The notes under the pieces are model-generated. The model was given only the letters and a program-made list of their open reading frames with translations. It did not search any database and was not told where the DNA came from. Of a DNA stretch of 64,000 nucleotides, positions 45,517-59,873 are shown one piece after another. Positions within the stretch are counted from its first letter, which is position 1. Each line of letters starts with the position of its first letter. Source of the stretch: Shinella zoogloeoides (GTDB lineage: Bacteria > Pseudomonadota > Alphaproteobacteria > Rhizobiales > Rhizobiaceae); contig NZ_CP131130.1 of assembly GCF_033705735.1 (NCBI RefSeq), forward strand, positions 2,359,001 through 2,423,000, read 5' to 3'. Both the position numbers and the translations under genes were made by a program.

Positions 45517-46539
45517 ATGCCGTTTGCCGGACTGGATATCGTCGTCGTCGCCCTCGTGGTCCTGGTCATCCTGATCCTCTTTGCCGGGATCAAGACCGTC
45601 CCCCAGGGCTACCAGTACACGGTGGAGCGTTTCGGCCGCTATACGCGCACGCTGCAGCCCGGCCTCAACCTGATCGTCCCCTTCATCGACCGTATCGGCT
45701 CGAAGATGAACGTCATGGAACAGGTGCTCGACATTCCGACGCAGGAGGTCATCACCCGCGACAATGCCAGCGTCTCCGCCGATGCCGTCGCCTTCTACCA
45801 GATCCTGAACCCGGCCCAGGCGGCCTATCAGGTCGCCCATCTCGAGCACGCCATCATCAATCTGACCATGACCAACATCCGCTCGGTCATGGGCTCGATG
45901 GATCTCGACGAGCTGCTCTCCAACCGCGACAAGATCAATGACCAGCTGCTGCGCGTCGTCGACGAGGCGGCCAATCCCTGGGGCGTGAAGATCACCCGCG
46001 TCGAGATCAAGGACATCGCCCCGCCGAAGGACCTCGTCGACGCCATGGCGCGCCAGATGAAGGCCGAGCGCGAAAAGCGCGCGCAGGTGCTGGAGGCCGA
46101 AGGCTCGCGCAATGCGCAGATCCTGCGCGCCGAAGGCGCCAAGCAGTCCGCCATTCTCGAGGCCGAGGGCCTGCGCGAAGCCGCCTTCCGCGATGCCGAG
46201 GCCCGCGAGCGCCTCGCCGAGGCCGAGGCCAAGGCGACGAAGATGGTCTCCGAGGCCATCGCGGCCGGCAACGTGCAGGCGATCAACTACTTCGTCGCAC
46301 AGAAATACACCGAGGCCATGGCCGCGATCGGCAAGGCGCCCAATTCAAAGATCGTGCTGATGCCGATGGAGGCCTCCTCGCTGGTCGGCTCGCTCGGCGG
46401 CATCGGCGCCATCGCAAAGGAAGTGTTCGGCGACGGCCCGGCCCCGGCGGCCGGTGCCCAGCGCGCGCGCCAGTCCACGCCGGCAACCACCGGCACGGGC
46501 TCCTTCCGTAATCCGTTCGACACGCCGCAGGGAACGTGA
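45517..46539 (+). CDS. SPFH/Band 7 membrane protease subunit (QmcA-like)
   Basis: A 340-aa protein with an N-terminal span (about residues 6-24), then the SPFH/Band 7 domain ([19 protein letters not shown] through [14 protein letters not shown]). A helical coiled coil follows ([35 protein letters not shown]), then a P/G-rich tail. It oligomerises into flotillin-like membrane platforms. The next gene encodes its usual partner NfeD, in overlapping or nearly overlapping fashion. Confidence 0.92.
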   Translation: MPFAGLDIVVVALVVLVILILFAGIKTVPQGYQYTVERFGRYTRTLQPGLNLIVPFIDRIGSKMNVMEQVLDIPTQEVITRDNASVSADAVAFYQILNPAQAAYQVAHLEHAIINLTMTNIRSVMGSMDLDELLSNRDKINDQLLRVVDEAANPWGVKITRVEIKDIAPPKDLVDAMARQMKAEREKRAQVLEAEGSRNAQILRAEGAKQSAILEAEGLREAAFRDAEARERLAEAEAKATKMVSEAIAAGNVQAINYFVAQKYTEAMAAIGKAPNSKIVLMPMEASSLVGSLGGIGAIAKEVFGDGPAPAAGAQRARQSTPATTGTGSFRNPFDTPQGT

Positions 46540-46541
46540 GC

Positions 46542-47000
46542 ATGATCCAGGGCATCATCGGCGAACTCGGGCCCTGGGCCTGGTGGGTGCTGGGGATCGT
46601 TCTTCTGATCCTCGAAGTGCTGCTGCCCGGTGTCTTCCTGGTCTGGATCGGCATCGCGGCCATCGTCACCGGCGTCCTCTCCCTCGCCCTGTGGGGCGAG
46701 GCCCTCTGGTCCTGGCATGTGCAATGGCTGGTCTTCGCCGTGCTGTCGCTCGTCTCGGCCCTGATCGGCCGGCGCATCGTCAGCAGAAGCGGAGAGGCCA
46801 GCGACCAGCCGCATCTCAACCAGCGGGGCCAGAGCCTTATCGGCCGCACGGCGACGCTGGAGCAGCCGATCACCGAGGGCCGCGGCCGCATCCGGCTCGA
46901 CGATACGATGTGGAGCGTCCAGGGGCCGGATCTGCCGGTCGGCGCACGCGTGCGCGTCACGGCCAGCAACGGCCGCGACCTCACGGTCGAGCCCGTCTGA
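46542..47000 (+). CDS. NfeD-like membrane protein
   Basis: A 152-aa protein with three hydrophobic segments within residues 10-75 (WAWWVLGIVLLILEVLLPGV) and a C-terminal OB-fold (LIGRTATLEQPITEGRGRI, VQGPDLPVGARVRV). It pairs with the SPFH protein upstream. The ATG at 46542 has GGGA 8 nt before; a GTG at 46536 overlapping the SPFH stop is a possible alternative. Convergent with kdsD. Confidence 0.88.
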   Translation: MIQGIIGELGPWAWWVLGIVLLILEVLLPGVFLVWIGIAAIVTGVLSLALWGEALWSWHVQWLVFAVLSLVSALIGRRIVSRSGEASDQPHLNQRGQSLIGRTATLEQPITEGRGRIRLDDTMWSVQGPDLPVGARVRVTASNGRDLTVEPV

Positions 47001-47005
47001 GGTCC

Positions 47006-48001
47006 TTAAGCGGCGCCGATCCTGAGCAGGTCGTGGAAATGCACGATGCCGACGGGGCGGAAGGCCTCGTCGGTGACGATCAGCGCGGAAATGTTGTGCT
47101 GGTTGAGAAGGCCGAGCGCGGCCGTCGCGAGCGTCGCCGGCTTCACGGTCTTGGGGCTGCGCGTCATCACCTCGTCGACGGTGAGCTCGGAGAGATTGCG
47201 CGACAGGTTGCGCGCGATATCGCCGTCGGTGACGATGCCGACCAGCGTCCCCTCCCCGTCGATCACGCCGACGCAGCCGTAGCGCTTCTGCGCCAGCATG
47301 TGCACCGCATCCGGCATCGAGGTGCCGAGCGCGACGAGCGGCATGTTCTCGCCGCTGTGCATGATGTCGCCGACATGGGAAAGGCTCGCCCCGAGCTTGC
47401 CGCCGGGATGGAAGGTCTTGAAATCCGTCGCCGTGAAGCCGCGCGCCTCCAGCAGCGCGACGGCGATGGCATCGCCCAGCGCAAGCTGCATCAGCGTCGA
47501 GGTCGTCGGCGCCAGCCCATGCGGACAGGCCTCCTGCACCTTCGGCAGCAGGAGCACGATATCGGCCGCCCGCGCCAGCGCCGACCGCTCGCCGGAGGTC
47601 ATCGCGATCAGCGGAATGGCGAAGCGACGGGAATAGGAAACGATGCCCTGCAGCTCGGCGGTCTCGCCGCTCCAGGACAGCGCCAGGATCACGTCGTCGC
47701 GACCGATCATGCCGAGATCGCCATGGTTGGCTTCGACGGGATGGACGAAGAAGGACGGCGTGCCGGTCGAGGCGAGCGTCGCGGCGAGCTTCGCGCCGAT
47801 ATGGCCGGATTTGCCGATGCCGGTGACGATCAGCCGCCCGGCGATGCCGCCGATGAGCCCGACCGCCTCGCGAAAGACGTCGTGCAGTTCGCCTTCCAGC
47901 ACCGCGGAAAGGGCGACGAGCCCCGCCTTCTCCGTCTCGATCGTCCGGATCGCGGAGGAAATGGCGCCCTCGACGTCAACTTTTGCCTGTCTTGTGATCA
48001 T
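47006..48001 (-). CDS. kdsD: Arabinose-5-phosphate isomerase (KpsF/GutQ family)
   Basis: A 331-aa enzyme converting ribulose-5-phosphate to arabinose-5-phosphate, the precursor of the lipopolysaccharide sugar KDO. An N-terminal SIS domain (GIAGRLIVTGIGKSGHIGAK, ATLASTGTPSFFVHP, LSWSGETAEL) is followed by two CBS domains (from about residue 205; KRYGCVGVIDGEGTLVGIVT, FRPVGIVHFHDLL). The normal KpsF/KdsD layout. No other KDO genes are nearby. Confidence 0.93.
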   Translation of the reverse strand: MITRQAKVDVEGAISSAIRTIETEKAGLVALSAVLEGELHDVFREAVGLIGGIAGRLIVTGIGKSGHIGAKLAATLASTGTPSFFVHPVEANHGDLGMIGRDDVILALSWSGETAELQGIVSYSRRFAIPLIAMTSGERSALARAADIVLLLPKVQEACPHGLAPTTSTLMQLALGDAIAVALLEARGFTATDFKTFHPGGKLGASLSHVGDIMHSGENMPLVALGTSMPDAVHMLAQKRYGCVGVIDGEGTLVGIVTDGDIARNLSRNLSELTVDEVMTRSPKTVKPATLATAALGLLNQHNISALIVTDEAFRPVGIVHFHDLLRIGAA

Positions 48002-48078
48002 GCCCCTCGTTAGCGTTTTTGCCCGTGCCTGTCCATCGCGGACCGGCGCGCGAAAAGCGCGCGGCCAGCAACCAAGCG

Positions 48079-48086
48079 TTAACCAT
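48079..48086 (+). promoter_or_regulatory. CtrA half-site in front of the outer-membrane barrel gene
   Basis: TTAACCAT, the half-site favoured by rhizobial CtrA, 47 bp upstream of the proposed ATG and within GTTAACCATGGCGGTTTAC. A related GGCGGTTTACCAT occurs at the TPR gene (28149-28161). Confidence 0.35.
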
Positions 48087-48132
48087 GGCGGTTTACGTTC
48101 GCTTAGGAAATTCGAGAATCGCAGGCCCCATC

Positions 48133-49629
48133 ATGGCAGAGGCAATGGCAATGGAACGCGAGGCACTGGTGCCCCGCCCGAGACGGCGACTGGCCGGGCT
48201 TCTGCTCGCCGGCACCATGCTTGCCGCCGTTCCCGCCGCTGCCCAGCAGGCGAATTCCCTGACACCCTCCGCCCTCGAGACGCTGGCGACGGGAACCGCG
48301 GATCCTTCGGCGGGAGCCACGGAAACCCCCGATACGACCGACGCGACCACGACCGCCACGACGCCCCGTCCCGCCCTCAGCGACGAAGCGGTGGCCGCGC
48401 TTTCGGACGCCGGCGACCGCGACGGCATCGTCGAGCGGCGTGCCGAGCGGTTGAACCAGCGCGAGAACAGCCTCAGCGGCGTCCGCAACAGCCGGCTCGG
48501 CGATCCCTGGGAACCGGTCGGCGTCCGCGTCGGGACGTTCGTCCTGCGCCCCTCGATCACGCAGGGCATCGGCTTCGAGCGTACGAAGAGCGGAAACACC
48601 ACGACGAGCCGCACCTATTCCCAGACCGGCTTCCGCGGCTCCCTCACCTCCGACTGGTCGCGCCACCAGCTCACCATCGATGCCGAGGGCGTCTACCAGC
48701 GCAATATCAGCGGCACGGGGGAAACCGAGCCTGAGGCGCGGGTGAACGGCGACCTCCGGCTCGACCTCAGCGACGACACCGTCGCCCATATCACCGGCGG
48801 CTACGCGTTCGAGCGCGAAAGCGCCACCGATCCCAATGCCATCGTCGGCGCCAGCACCCAGTCCGGCGTGCAGACGCTGTCCGGCGGGGCCAATATCATG
48901 CGCGATTTCGGCCTGATCCGCGGCACGTTCGGCGCCAATGTCGAACGGCACACCTACGGATCGGCAACCGCCACCAACGGCAGCAAGCTGGACCAGTCGT
49001 TCCGCAACTATACGGAAGGAACGCTGACGGGCCGGGTCGGCTACGAGCTCTCCCCCGCGCTGATCCCCTATCTCGAAGCCTCGGTGGGCCGCGCGGTCTA
49101 TGACGACAAGCTTTCGGCCGGATACGAACGCTCCTTCTCGACGCTCGGCGCGCGGGCGGGTGTGGAAATCGATCTCGGGGAAAAGCTGCGCGGCGATCTC
49201 GGCGCCGGCTACAAACGCGCCAAGTTCGACGACAGCCGCCTCGCCGCCCTCGAAGGGCTGACGATGGACGGCGCCGTCAACTGGTCACCGCTGCGCGGCA
49301 CCGACCTGAGGCTCGGCCTGCGCACGGATCTGGAGCCCTCTTCCACGAGCGGCGAAAGCGGCTACGTCTCCTATGGCACGACGGCCGACCTGACGCATGA
49401 GCTGCGCGACAATCTCGTCGCACGCCTCAGCGCCGCCTATACGCTGCGCGACTTCTCCACGACGGGCACCGCCAACCAGAACATCTATCTGGTCGGCGCA
49501 GGCCTTACCTGGAACATAAACCGCTGGCTGGCGATGACCGGCGACGTCTCCTACGAGGTGACGCGCCAGTCGGGCGCCTCCGATACCGGCATCACGCGCG
49601 CCGGCATCGGCCTTGTCCTTCGCCGCTGA
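48133..49629 (+). CDS. Outer-membrane beta-barrel protein
   Basis: A 498-aa protein. A signal peptide (RRRLAGLLLAGTM, cleavage near AAVPAAAQQ) precedes a T/A-rich region. About 400 residues then show alternating hydrophobic/polar strands (e.g. TFVLRPSITQGIGFERTKSG, RNYTEGTLTGRVGYELSP) and end in an aromatic/arginine strand GIGLVLRR. It resembles the outer membrane beta-barrel proteins of the rhizobial DUF560/BBP2-like group; the function is unknown. The start is uncertain: ATGs at 48019 and 48085 are also in frame. A CtrA half-site lies upstream. It abuts galU tail to tail with no spacer. Confidence 0.8.
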   Translation: MAEAMAMEREALVPRPRRRLAGLLLAGTMLAAVPAAAQQANSLTPSALETLATGTADPSAGATETPDTTDATTTATTPRPALSDEAVAALSDAGDRDGIVERRAERLNQRENSLSGVRNSRLGDPWEPVGVRVGTFVLRPSITQGIGFERTKSGNTTTSRTYSQTGFRGSLTSDWSRHQLTIDAEGVYQRNISGTGETEPEARVNGDLRLDLSDDTVAHITGGYAFERESATDPNAIVGASTQSGVQTLSGGANIMRDFGLIRGTFGANVERHTYGSATATNGSKLDQSFRNYTEGTLTGRVGYELSPALIPYLEASVGRAVYDDKLSAGYERSFSTLGARAGVEIDLGEKLRGDLGAGYKRAKFDDSRLAALEGLTMDGAVNWSPLRGTDLRLGLRTDLEPSSTSGESGYVSYGTTADLTHELRDNLVARLSAAYTLRDFSTTGTANQNIYLVGAGLTWNINRWLAMTGDVSYEVTRQSGASDTGITRAGIGLVLRR

Positions 49630-50517
49630 TTACTTGAGACCCGCGACGAGCTGCTTCAGCGGGCCCTCGACGGCCGGGCGGATATCCGCACGGGCGAGCG
49701 CGAAGGCGATATTGGCGAGGATGAAGCCATCCTTGGCGCCGCAGTCATAGGTCTCGCCGCGGAAATGATAGGCGGCGAACTTCTGGCTGTCGGCAAGCTT
49801 CACCATGGCGTCGGTGAGCTGGATTTCGTTGCCCGCGCCGCGCTCCTGCGTGGAGAGGATCGGGAAGATTTCCGGCTGGAGGATGTAGCGACCGTTGATG
49901 AAGAAGTTGGAAGGCGCGGTGCCCTTCGCCGGCTTCTCGACCATCTGGGTGATGGCGAAACCGTCGCCGATCTTCTCGCCGACGCCGACGATGCCGTATT
50001 TGTGCGCCTGGTCGGGCGCGCATTCCTCGACGGCGATGACATTCGCGCCGCTTTGCTCGAAGAGCTCGACCATGCCCTTCATGCAGCCCTTTTCCGCCTT
50101 CATGATCATGTCGGGCAGGAGCAGGGCGAAGGGCTCGTTGCCGACGAGCTCGCGGGCGCACCAGACGGCATGGCCGAGACCGAGCGGCTCCTGCTGGCGG
50201 GTGAAGCTGGTGGAGCCGGCGACCGGCAGGATGCTTTCGAGCAGTGTCAGCTCGGCCGTCTTGTTGCGCTGGCGCAGCGTCTGCTCCAGCTCGACCTGAA
50301 TGTCGAAATAATCCTCGATGACCGCCTTGGAGCGGCCCGTCACGAAGATCAGGTGCTCGATGCCGGCATCCAGCGCCTCATCGACGACATACTGGATCAC
50401 GGGCTTGTCCACGACGGTCAGCATTTCCTTCGGAACGGCCTTGGTGGCCGGAAGGAAGCGGGTGCCGAGGCCCGCCACTGGAAAGACTGCTTTGCGAACC
50501 TTACGTGTCTGCGACAT
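49630..50517 (-). CDS. galU: UTP-glucose-1-phosphate uridylyltransferase
   Basis: A 295-aa enzyme making UDP-glucose for exopolysaccharide, glucans and lipopolysaccharide (called exoN in Sinorhizobium). Motifs: [21 protein letters not shown] (sugar-nucleotide pyrophosphorylase G-x-G-T-R-x9-K), [12 protein letters not shown], and later [19 protein letters not shown]. It ends directly against the stop of the barrel-protein gene. The ATG complementary to 50515-50517 is the start. Confidence 0.95.
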   Translation of the reverse strand: MSQTRKVRKAVFPVAGLGTRFLPATKAVPKEMLTVVDKPVIQYVVDEALDAGIEHLIFVTGRSKAVIEDYFDIQVELEQTLRQRNKTAELTLLESILPVAGSTSFTRQQEPLGLGHAVWCARELVGNEPFALLLPDMIMKAEKGCMKGMVELFEQSGANVIAVEECAPDQAHKYGIVGVGEKIGDGFAITQMVEKPAKGTAPSNFFINGRYILQPEIFPILSTQERGAGNEIQLTDAMVKLADSQKFAAYHFRGETYDCGAKDGFILANIAFALARADIRPAVEGPLKQLVAGLK

Positions 50518-50717
50518 TATTCACCTCGTTGTGCCCACGTCCTCATGGCCTGGGCCTAGCCGAGCCCAATTAGAAGCCAATTGCTATTTTTTTACAAAGA
50601 GAGACGCGGCAAAAGTTTGATGGTAAAGAATTTGTTGACTTCGTTTTTATAAGTTTTGCGTTCAGCCGGTGGTTCCATGCCGCCGTCCCGAAATTTAAGA
50701 AACGGACACGACAGCTG

Positions 50718-51941
50718 ATGACACAGAATCTGAGAACCGTTCTGCGCCGATCCGCGCTCACCCTTCTTCTGTCGGTAGGGCTCCTCGCGCAGGCATCCAT
50801 GGCCCGCGCGGCCGATCCCCGCTTCCAGAAATGGATTGCCGATTTCTATGCCACGGCGGCCGACGCCGGCATCAGCAAGTCGACTTACCAGAAGGCCTTT
50901 GCCGGCGTGAAGACGCCCGATCCCGACGTGATCCAGAAGGCGACCTACCAGCCGGAATTCACCAACAAGATCTGGGACTATCTCGATTCGCGCGTGAACC
51001 CCTACACGGTGAAGATCGGCCGCGAAATGGCGGCCAAGCACGGCCGCACGCTCGCCGCGCTGGAGCGGCATTTCGGCGTCGACCGCAACGTGCTGCTCGC
51101 CATCTGGTCGATGGAATCCAACTACGGCGCCGTGCTGAAGAAGGACGACCGGCTGCATTACGTGCCGCGCGCGCTGGCGACGCTTGCCTATGCCGATTCC
51201 AAGCGGGCGAACTATGCGCGCAAGCAGCTCATCGCCGCTCTCAAGATCATCCAGCGCGGCGACATCGACGCCGCCGACATGACCGGCTCCTGGGCCGGCG
51301 CCATGGGTCACACCCAGTTCATCCCCACGAGCTACCTGATCTATGCCGTCGACGCCGACGGCAACGGCCACCGCGACATCTGGAACTCCGTGCCGGACGC
51401 GCTGGCGACCGCCGCGAACCTGCTGGCCAAGAACGGCTGGCAGGCCGGCAAGACCTGGGGCTACGAGATCGTCGTGCCGAAGGGCGGCAACAAATATTCC
51501 GGCCAGACGAAGACGCTCGCCCAATGGGCCAAGCTCGGCTTCACGCGCCCGGGCGGCAACGGCTTCAAGAACGGTTCCGACCGGGCCGAGCTCAAGCTGC
51601 CGGCGAATGGCGGGCCGGGCTTCCTGATGACCAAGAACTTCTTCGTCATCAAGCGCTACAACGCGTCGGATTCCTACGCGATGGGCGTCGGCATGCTGGC
51701 CGACCAGATCGCCGGCTATGGCGGCGTCAAGCAGCGCTGGCCGCGCCCGGACGGCGCGCTCGACATCACGGAAAAGTTCGAGCTCCAGACCCGCCTCAAG
51801 GAACTCGGCTATTACGAGGGCGAGGTCGACGGCAATTTCGGCTCCGGCTCCAAGGCTGCCATCCAGGCCTTCCAGAACCGCGTGGGCCTTGCCGCCGACG
51901 GCGAGCCGAGCCAGCAGCTCCTGCGGGCGCTGCGCCGCTGA
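50718..51941 (+). CDS. Lytic murein transglycosylase (MltB-like) with peptidoglycan-binding domain
   Basis: A 407-aa exported enzyme cleaving peptidoglycan glycan strands. A signal peptide (about 1-31) precedes the SLT-type domain: LLAIWSMESNYGAVLKKD with the catalytic Glu, and GSWAGAMGHTQFIPTSYL. A C-terminal peptidoglycan-binding domain 1 follows (LKELGYYEGEVDGNFGSGSK, about residues 350-400). The DNA upstream (50580-50660) is AT-rich. The next gene, a DUF459 protein, is on the same strand after 138 bp. Confidence 0.92.
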   Translation: MTQNLRTVLRRSALTLLLSVGLLAQASMARAADPRFQKWIADFYATAADAGISKSTYQKAFAGVKTPDPDVIQKATYQPEFTNKIWDYLDSRVNPYTVKIGREMAAKHGRTLAALERHFGVDRNVLLAIWSMESNYGAVLKKDDRLHYVPRALATLAYADSKRANYARKQLIAALKIIQRGDIDAADMTGSWAGAMGHTQFIPTSYLIYAVDADGNGHRDIWNSVPDALATAANLLAKNGWQAGKTWGYEIVVPKGGNKYSGQTKTLAQWAKLGFTRPGGNGFKNGSDRAELKLPANGGPGFLMTKNFFVIKRYNASDSYAMGVGMLADQIAGYGGVKQRWPRPDGALDITEKFELQTRLKELGYYEGEVDGNFGSGSKAAIQAFQNRVGLAADGEPSQQLLRALRR

Positions 51942-52079
51942 CCGGACGCGGTTTTTCGACAGGTTGAGGGGCGCTGCGGCGCCCCTTTTCGCTGGCGGGT
52001 GCTTCCGCTCGCCGCCGGCATTTGCCATCATGCCGCCACCGACCGGCCGCAGGATCGCGGCGAGAACGGAGCCTTCACG

Positions 52080-53234
52080 ATGAACAGGACGACGACCACC
52101 CGGATTGTGCGCCTTGCCCTCGCGCTGGTGGCGGCCGCAAGCGTCGTCGTCACGTCCCTGCCCGCGAGCGCGCAGGAGCAGCGCCGCGAGCGCAAGACGA
52201 TCCTCGAGCTTCTCTTCGGCACGCCGAAGCGCAAGGTCGTCGAGCCAGAACCGCAGATCCAGAAGCCGCGCGCCGTCATCCGCAAGAAGAAGCCGGCCCC
52301 GACGGTCGCCAAGAAGGCCGAACCGCCGCCGGTCGAGAAGCTGCCCGACGCCAAGGTGGTGCTCGTCGTCGGCGACTTCATCGCCGGCAGCCTCGGCGAT
52401 GGTCTCGACGCCGCCTTCGAGACGACACCCGGCATCCGCGTCGAGCGCCGCACCAACGGCTCCTCCGGCATCGTGCGCGAGGACTATTACAACTGGCCCG
52501 CATCGCTTCCCGCCCTGATCGCGGAGACCAAGCCAGCCCTCATCGTCGTCAGCATGGGCGCGAACGACCGCCAGCAGATGACTGTGGCCGGCGAGAAGGA
52601 GAAATTCCGCTCCGAGGCCTGGACAAAGGAATACGAGGCGCGCATCGCCCGCATCGCGGCGCTGGCCCGGCAGGATGGCAAGCCGCTGCTCTGGATGGGC
52701 ATGCCGCCCTTCCAGTCCTCCGCGCTGACCGCGGACATGACGACGCTCAACACCCTCTATCACGCGAGCGCGGAGAAGGCCGGCGGCGAGTTCGTCGACA
52801 TCTGGGACGGTTTCGTCGACGAGGATGGCAAGTTCGTCATTTCCGGTTCCGACATCAACGGCCAGCAGGTACGCCTGCGCGGCTCCGATGGCATCAACTT
52901 CACCAAGGCCGGCAAGCGCAAGCTCGCCTTCTACGTGGAAAAGGAAATCCGCCGCCTGCTCGGCGCTGCCGCCGCCGACGGCCCGGGCCTGCAGGGCGAT
53001 CTCAAGGACCTCGTCGTCGCGACGCCCCCGGCGGAAGACGCCGAGATCACCAAGACCCAGCCCATCAGCCTCGCCGACCCGGCGCTGGACGGCGGCACCG
53101 CCCTCCTCGGCGCCGCGCCGATCAAGGGCACCGGCAAGAGCCTGCGCGACAAGCTGGTGGAAAAGGGCGAGACCGCCGACGCGCCGCTCGGCCGCGTGGA
53201 CGATTTCCGGCTGGACAAGACGGCGACGCCGTAG
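52080..53234 (+). CDS. DUF459/SGNH-fold secreted protein lacking the catalytic Ser and His
   Basis: A 384-aa exported protein: signal peptide ending near PASAQEQ, a basic P/K linker, then a DUF459 SGNH-hydrolase-like domain (about residues 90-295). In active members block I reads GDS and block V DxxH. Here they read VVGDFIAGSL (G98-D99-F100) and DGINFT (270-275), so serine is Phe and histidine is Asn. The GxND block III is kept (MGANDRQQM, 159-167). It probably binds rather than hydrolyses a cell-wall or sugar ligand. It sits behind a lytic transglycosylase. Confidence 0.85.
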   Translation: MNRTTTTRIVRLALALVAAASVVVTSLPASAQEQRRERKTILELLFGTPKRKVVEPEPQIQKPRAVIRKKKPAPTVAKKAEPPPVEKLPDAKVVLVVGDFIAGSLGDGLDAAFETTPGIRVERRTNGSSGIVREDYYNWPASLPALIAETKPALIVVSMGANDRQQMTVAGEKEKFRSEAWTKEYEARIARIAALARQDGKPLLWMGMPPFQSSALTADMTTLNTLYHASAEKAGGEFVDIWDGFVDEDGKFVISGSDINGQQVRLRGSDGINFTKAGKRKLAFYVEKEIRRLLGAAAADGPGLQGDLKDLVVATPPAEDAEITKTQPISLADPALDGGTALLGAAPIKGTGKSLRDKLVEKGETADAPLGRVDDFRLDKTATP

Positions 53235-53317
53235 GAGAGCAAGGTCCCCTGCGGCGGGACACGGCATTCCGCAAATCACGCAAAGTGCGTTGCTCCCACC
53301 AAGCTCACTCCCTCTCC

Positions 53318-53405
53318 TTCGTCATCCTCGGGCTTGACCCGAGAATCCACGCCACGAGCGAAGCCGTGGGGATGGATGGTCGGATCAAGCCCGACCATGA
53401 CGAAA
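53318..53405. repeat. REP-like palindromic intergenic repeat
   Basis: Inverted arms TTCGTCATCCTCGGGCTTGA and TCAAGCCCGACCATGACGAA (mismatched) about 50 bp apart, of the type common in Rhizobiales and other alphaproteobacteria. It lies between the convergent DUF459 and gltD genes; the rest of 53235-53508 shows nothing clear. Confidence 0.75.
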
Positions 53406-53508
53406 GAAACGTGGCGGATTACGGTATTGTCAGCCGATGGAGCTCAAGAACGCATGAAGGCGCGCCGGCATGCCGACGCGCCCTCTCAAATCGTGGCCCT
53501 GTCGAACC

Positions 53509-54966
53509 TCACCGCGGCAGCGTGGTCGAGCCCATCAGCGCCTCGTCGATGGCGCGCGCCGCCTGGCGGCCTTCGCGGATCGCCCAGACGACGAGCGACT
53601 GGCCGCGGCGCACGTCGCCGGCCGTCCAGAGCTTGTCGACCGAGGTCTTGTAGTCGCGGTCATTGGCGATGACGTTCGACGAGCCGCGCTTGTCGGTGTT
53701 GATCGCAAGCTTGTCGCCGAGGTCCTTCAGCACGCTGGTGGTGAAGGGGCCGCGGAAGCCGATGGCGATGAAGGCGAGGTCCGCCTTGATGATGAACTCC
53801 GTGCCGGGGATCGGCTTGCGGCGATCATCCACCTGGCAGCACTTCACGCCCGTCAGCACGCCGTCCTCGTCGCCGACGAATTCGAGCGTGCCGACCTGGA
53901 ACTCGCGCACGGCGCCTTCGGCCTGCGAGGAGGAGGTGCGCATCTTCGTCGCCCAGAAGGGCCAGACGGCGAGCTTGTCTTCCTTTTCCGGCGGCTGCGG
54001 GCGGATGTCGAGCTGCGTGACCTTCACCGCGCCCTGGCGGAACGCCGTGCCGACGCAGTCCGACGCGGTATCGCCGCCGCCGACGACGACGATGTGCTTG
54101 CCGCCGGCAAGGATCGGCGCGGAGGGCCAGCCGACGCTGTCGATGTTCTCGCGGCCGACGCGGCGGTTCTGCTGCACGAGATAGGGCATGGCATCATGCA
54201 CGCCCGCGAAATCGACGCCCGGAATGCCGGCGTCGCGCGGGGTTTCCGAGCCGCCGCAATAGAGCACGGCATCGTGCTCTGCCAGCATCTCGTCCATCGG
54301 CTTGTCGACGCCGACATTGACGCCGTAGTGGAAGGTGACGCCCTCGCCACGCATCTGGTCGACACGGCGGTCGATGAAGTTCTTCTCCATCTTGAAGTCC
54401 GGAATGCCGTAGCGCAGCAGGCCGCCGGCCTTGGATTCACGCTCGTAGAGATGGACTTCATGACCTGCGCGGGCGAGCTGCTGGGCGGCCGCCATGCCGG
54501 CCGGGCCGGAGCCGATGACGGCGACCTTCTTGCCGGTCTTCACCGTCGCCGGCTGCGGCACGATATAGCCCATCTCGTAGGCCTTGTCGGCGATCGCCTG
54601 CTCGACGGTCTTGATGGAGACCGGAGTGTCCTCGAGGTTCAGCGTGCACGCCTCCTCGCAGGGTGCGGGGCAGACGCGGCCGGTGAATTCCGGGAAGTTG
54701 TTGGTCGAATGCAGGTTGCGGATCGCCTCTTCCCAGTTGCCGTTATAGACGAGGTCGTTCCAGTCCGGGATCTGGTTGTGCACCGGACACCCGGTCGGAC
54801 CATGGCAATAGGGAATGCCGCAGTCCATGCAGCGCGCGGCCTGCTTCTGCACTTCGGGATCCGACATCGGAATGGTGAATTCGCGGAAATGGCGGATGCG
54901 GTCGGAGGCCGGCTGATACTTCATCACCTGCCGGTCGATTTCCATGAAACCAGTTACCTTGCCCAC
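53509..54966 (-). CDS. gltD: Glutamate synthase small subunit
   Basis: A 485-aa NADPH-dependent subunit feeding electrons to GltB for glutamate synthesis. An N-terminal iron-sulfur domain has CMDCGIPYCHGPTGCP and CPAPCEEACTL; the FAD domain has VAVIGSGPAGMAAAQQLARAG near residues 148-168; the NADPH-binding site is VVVGGGDTASDCVG. The length matches GltD. It follows gltB with a 56-codon membrane-protein gene in between, all on the minus strand. Confidence 0.96.
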   Translation of the reverse strand: MGKVTGFMEIDRQVMKYQPASDRIRHFREFTIPMSDPEVQKQAARCMDCGIPYCHGPTGCPVHNQIPDWNDLVYNGNWEEAIRNLHSTNNFPEFTGRVCPAPCEEACTLNLEDTPVSIKTVEQAIADKAYEMGYIVPQPATVKTGKKVAVIGSGPAGMAAAQQLARAGHEVHLYERESKAGGLLRYGIPDFKMEKNFIDRRVDQMRGEGVTFHYGVNVGVDKPMDEMLAEHDAVLYCGGSETPRDAGIPGVDFAGVHDAMPYLVQQNRRVGRENIDSVGWPSAPILAGGKHIVVVGGGDTASDCVGTAFRQGAVKVTQLDIRPQPPEKEDKLAVWPFWATKMRTSSSQAEGAVREFQVGTLEFVGDEDGVLTGVKCCQVDDRRKPIPGTEFIIKADLAFIAIGFRGPFTTSVLKDLGDKLAINTDKRGSSNVIANDRDYKTSVDKLWTAGDVRRGQSLVVWAIREGRQAARAIDEALMGSTTLPR

Positions 54967-54981
54967 TTCAATAATCCTTGC

Positions 54982-55148
54982 TCAGAGCGGGGCGCCCGCA
55001 GGCCCCCAGTACCAGTAGGCGGCTCCAACCACCAAACCCAGTACGATGAATTCGATCCTGATCTCGCCGTTCACGAGGGTCGCGATCCCCGGGACCGCGA
55101 CTGCCAAGCCCAGCGAAATCAGCCGGTGAAGGTTGGTGAACCGCTGCC

Positions 55149-55152
<4 letters not shown>
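54982..55152 (-). CDS. Small membrane protein between gltB and gltD
   Basis: A 56-aa ORF starting at a GTG (complement 55150-55152) that overlaps the gltB stop as GTGA, so translation is coupled. Residues about 10-26 ([17 protein letters not shown]) and 33-50 ([18 protein letters not shown]) are hydrophobic, giving two probable spans. It ends 15 bp before the gltD ATG. It could be a minor subunit or membrane anchor for glutamate synthase, or simply a conserved small protein. No known family is recognised. Confidence 0.65.
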
Positions 55153-59873
<4,721 letters not shown>

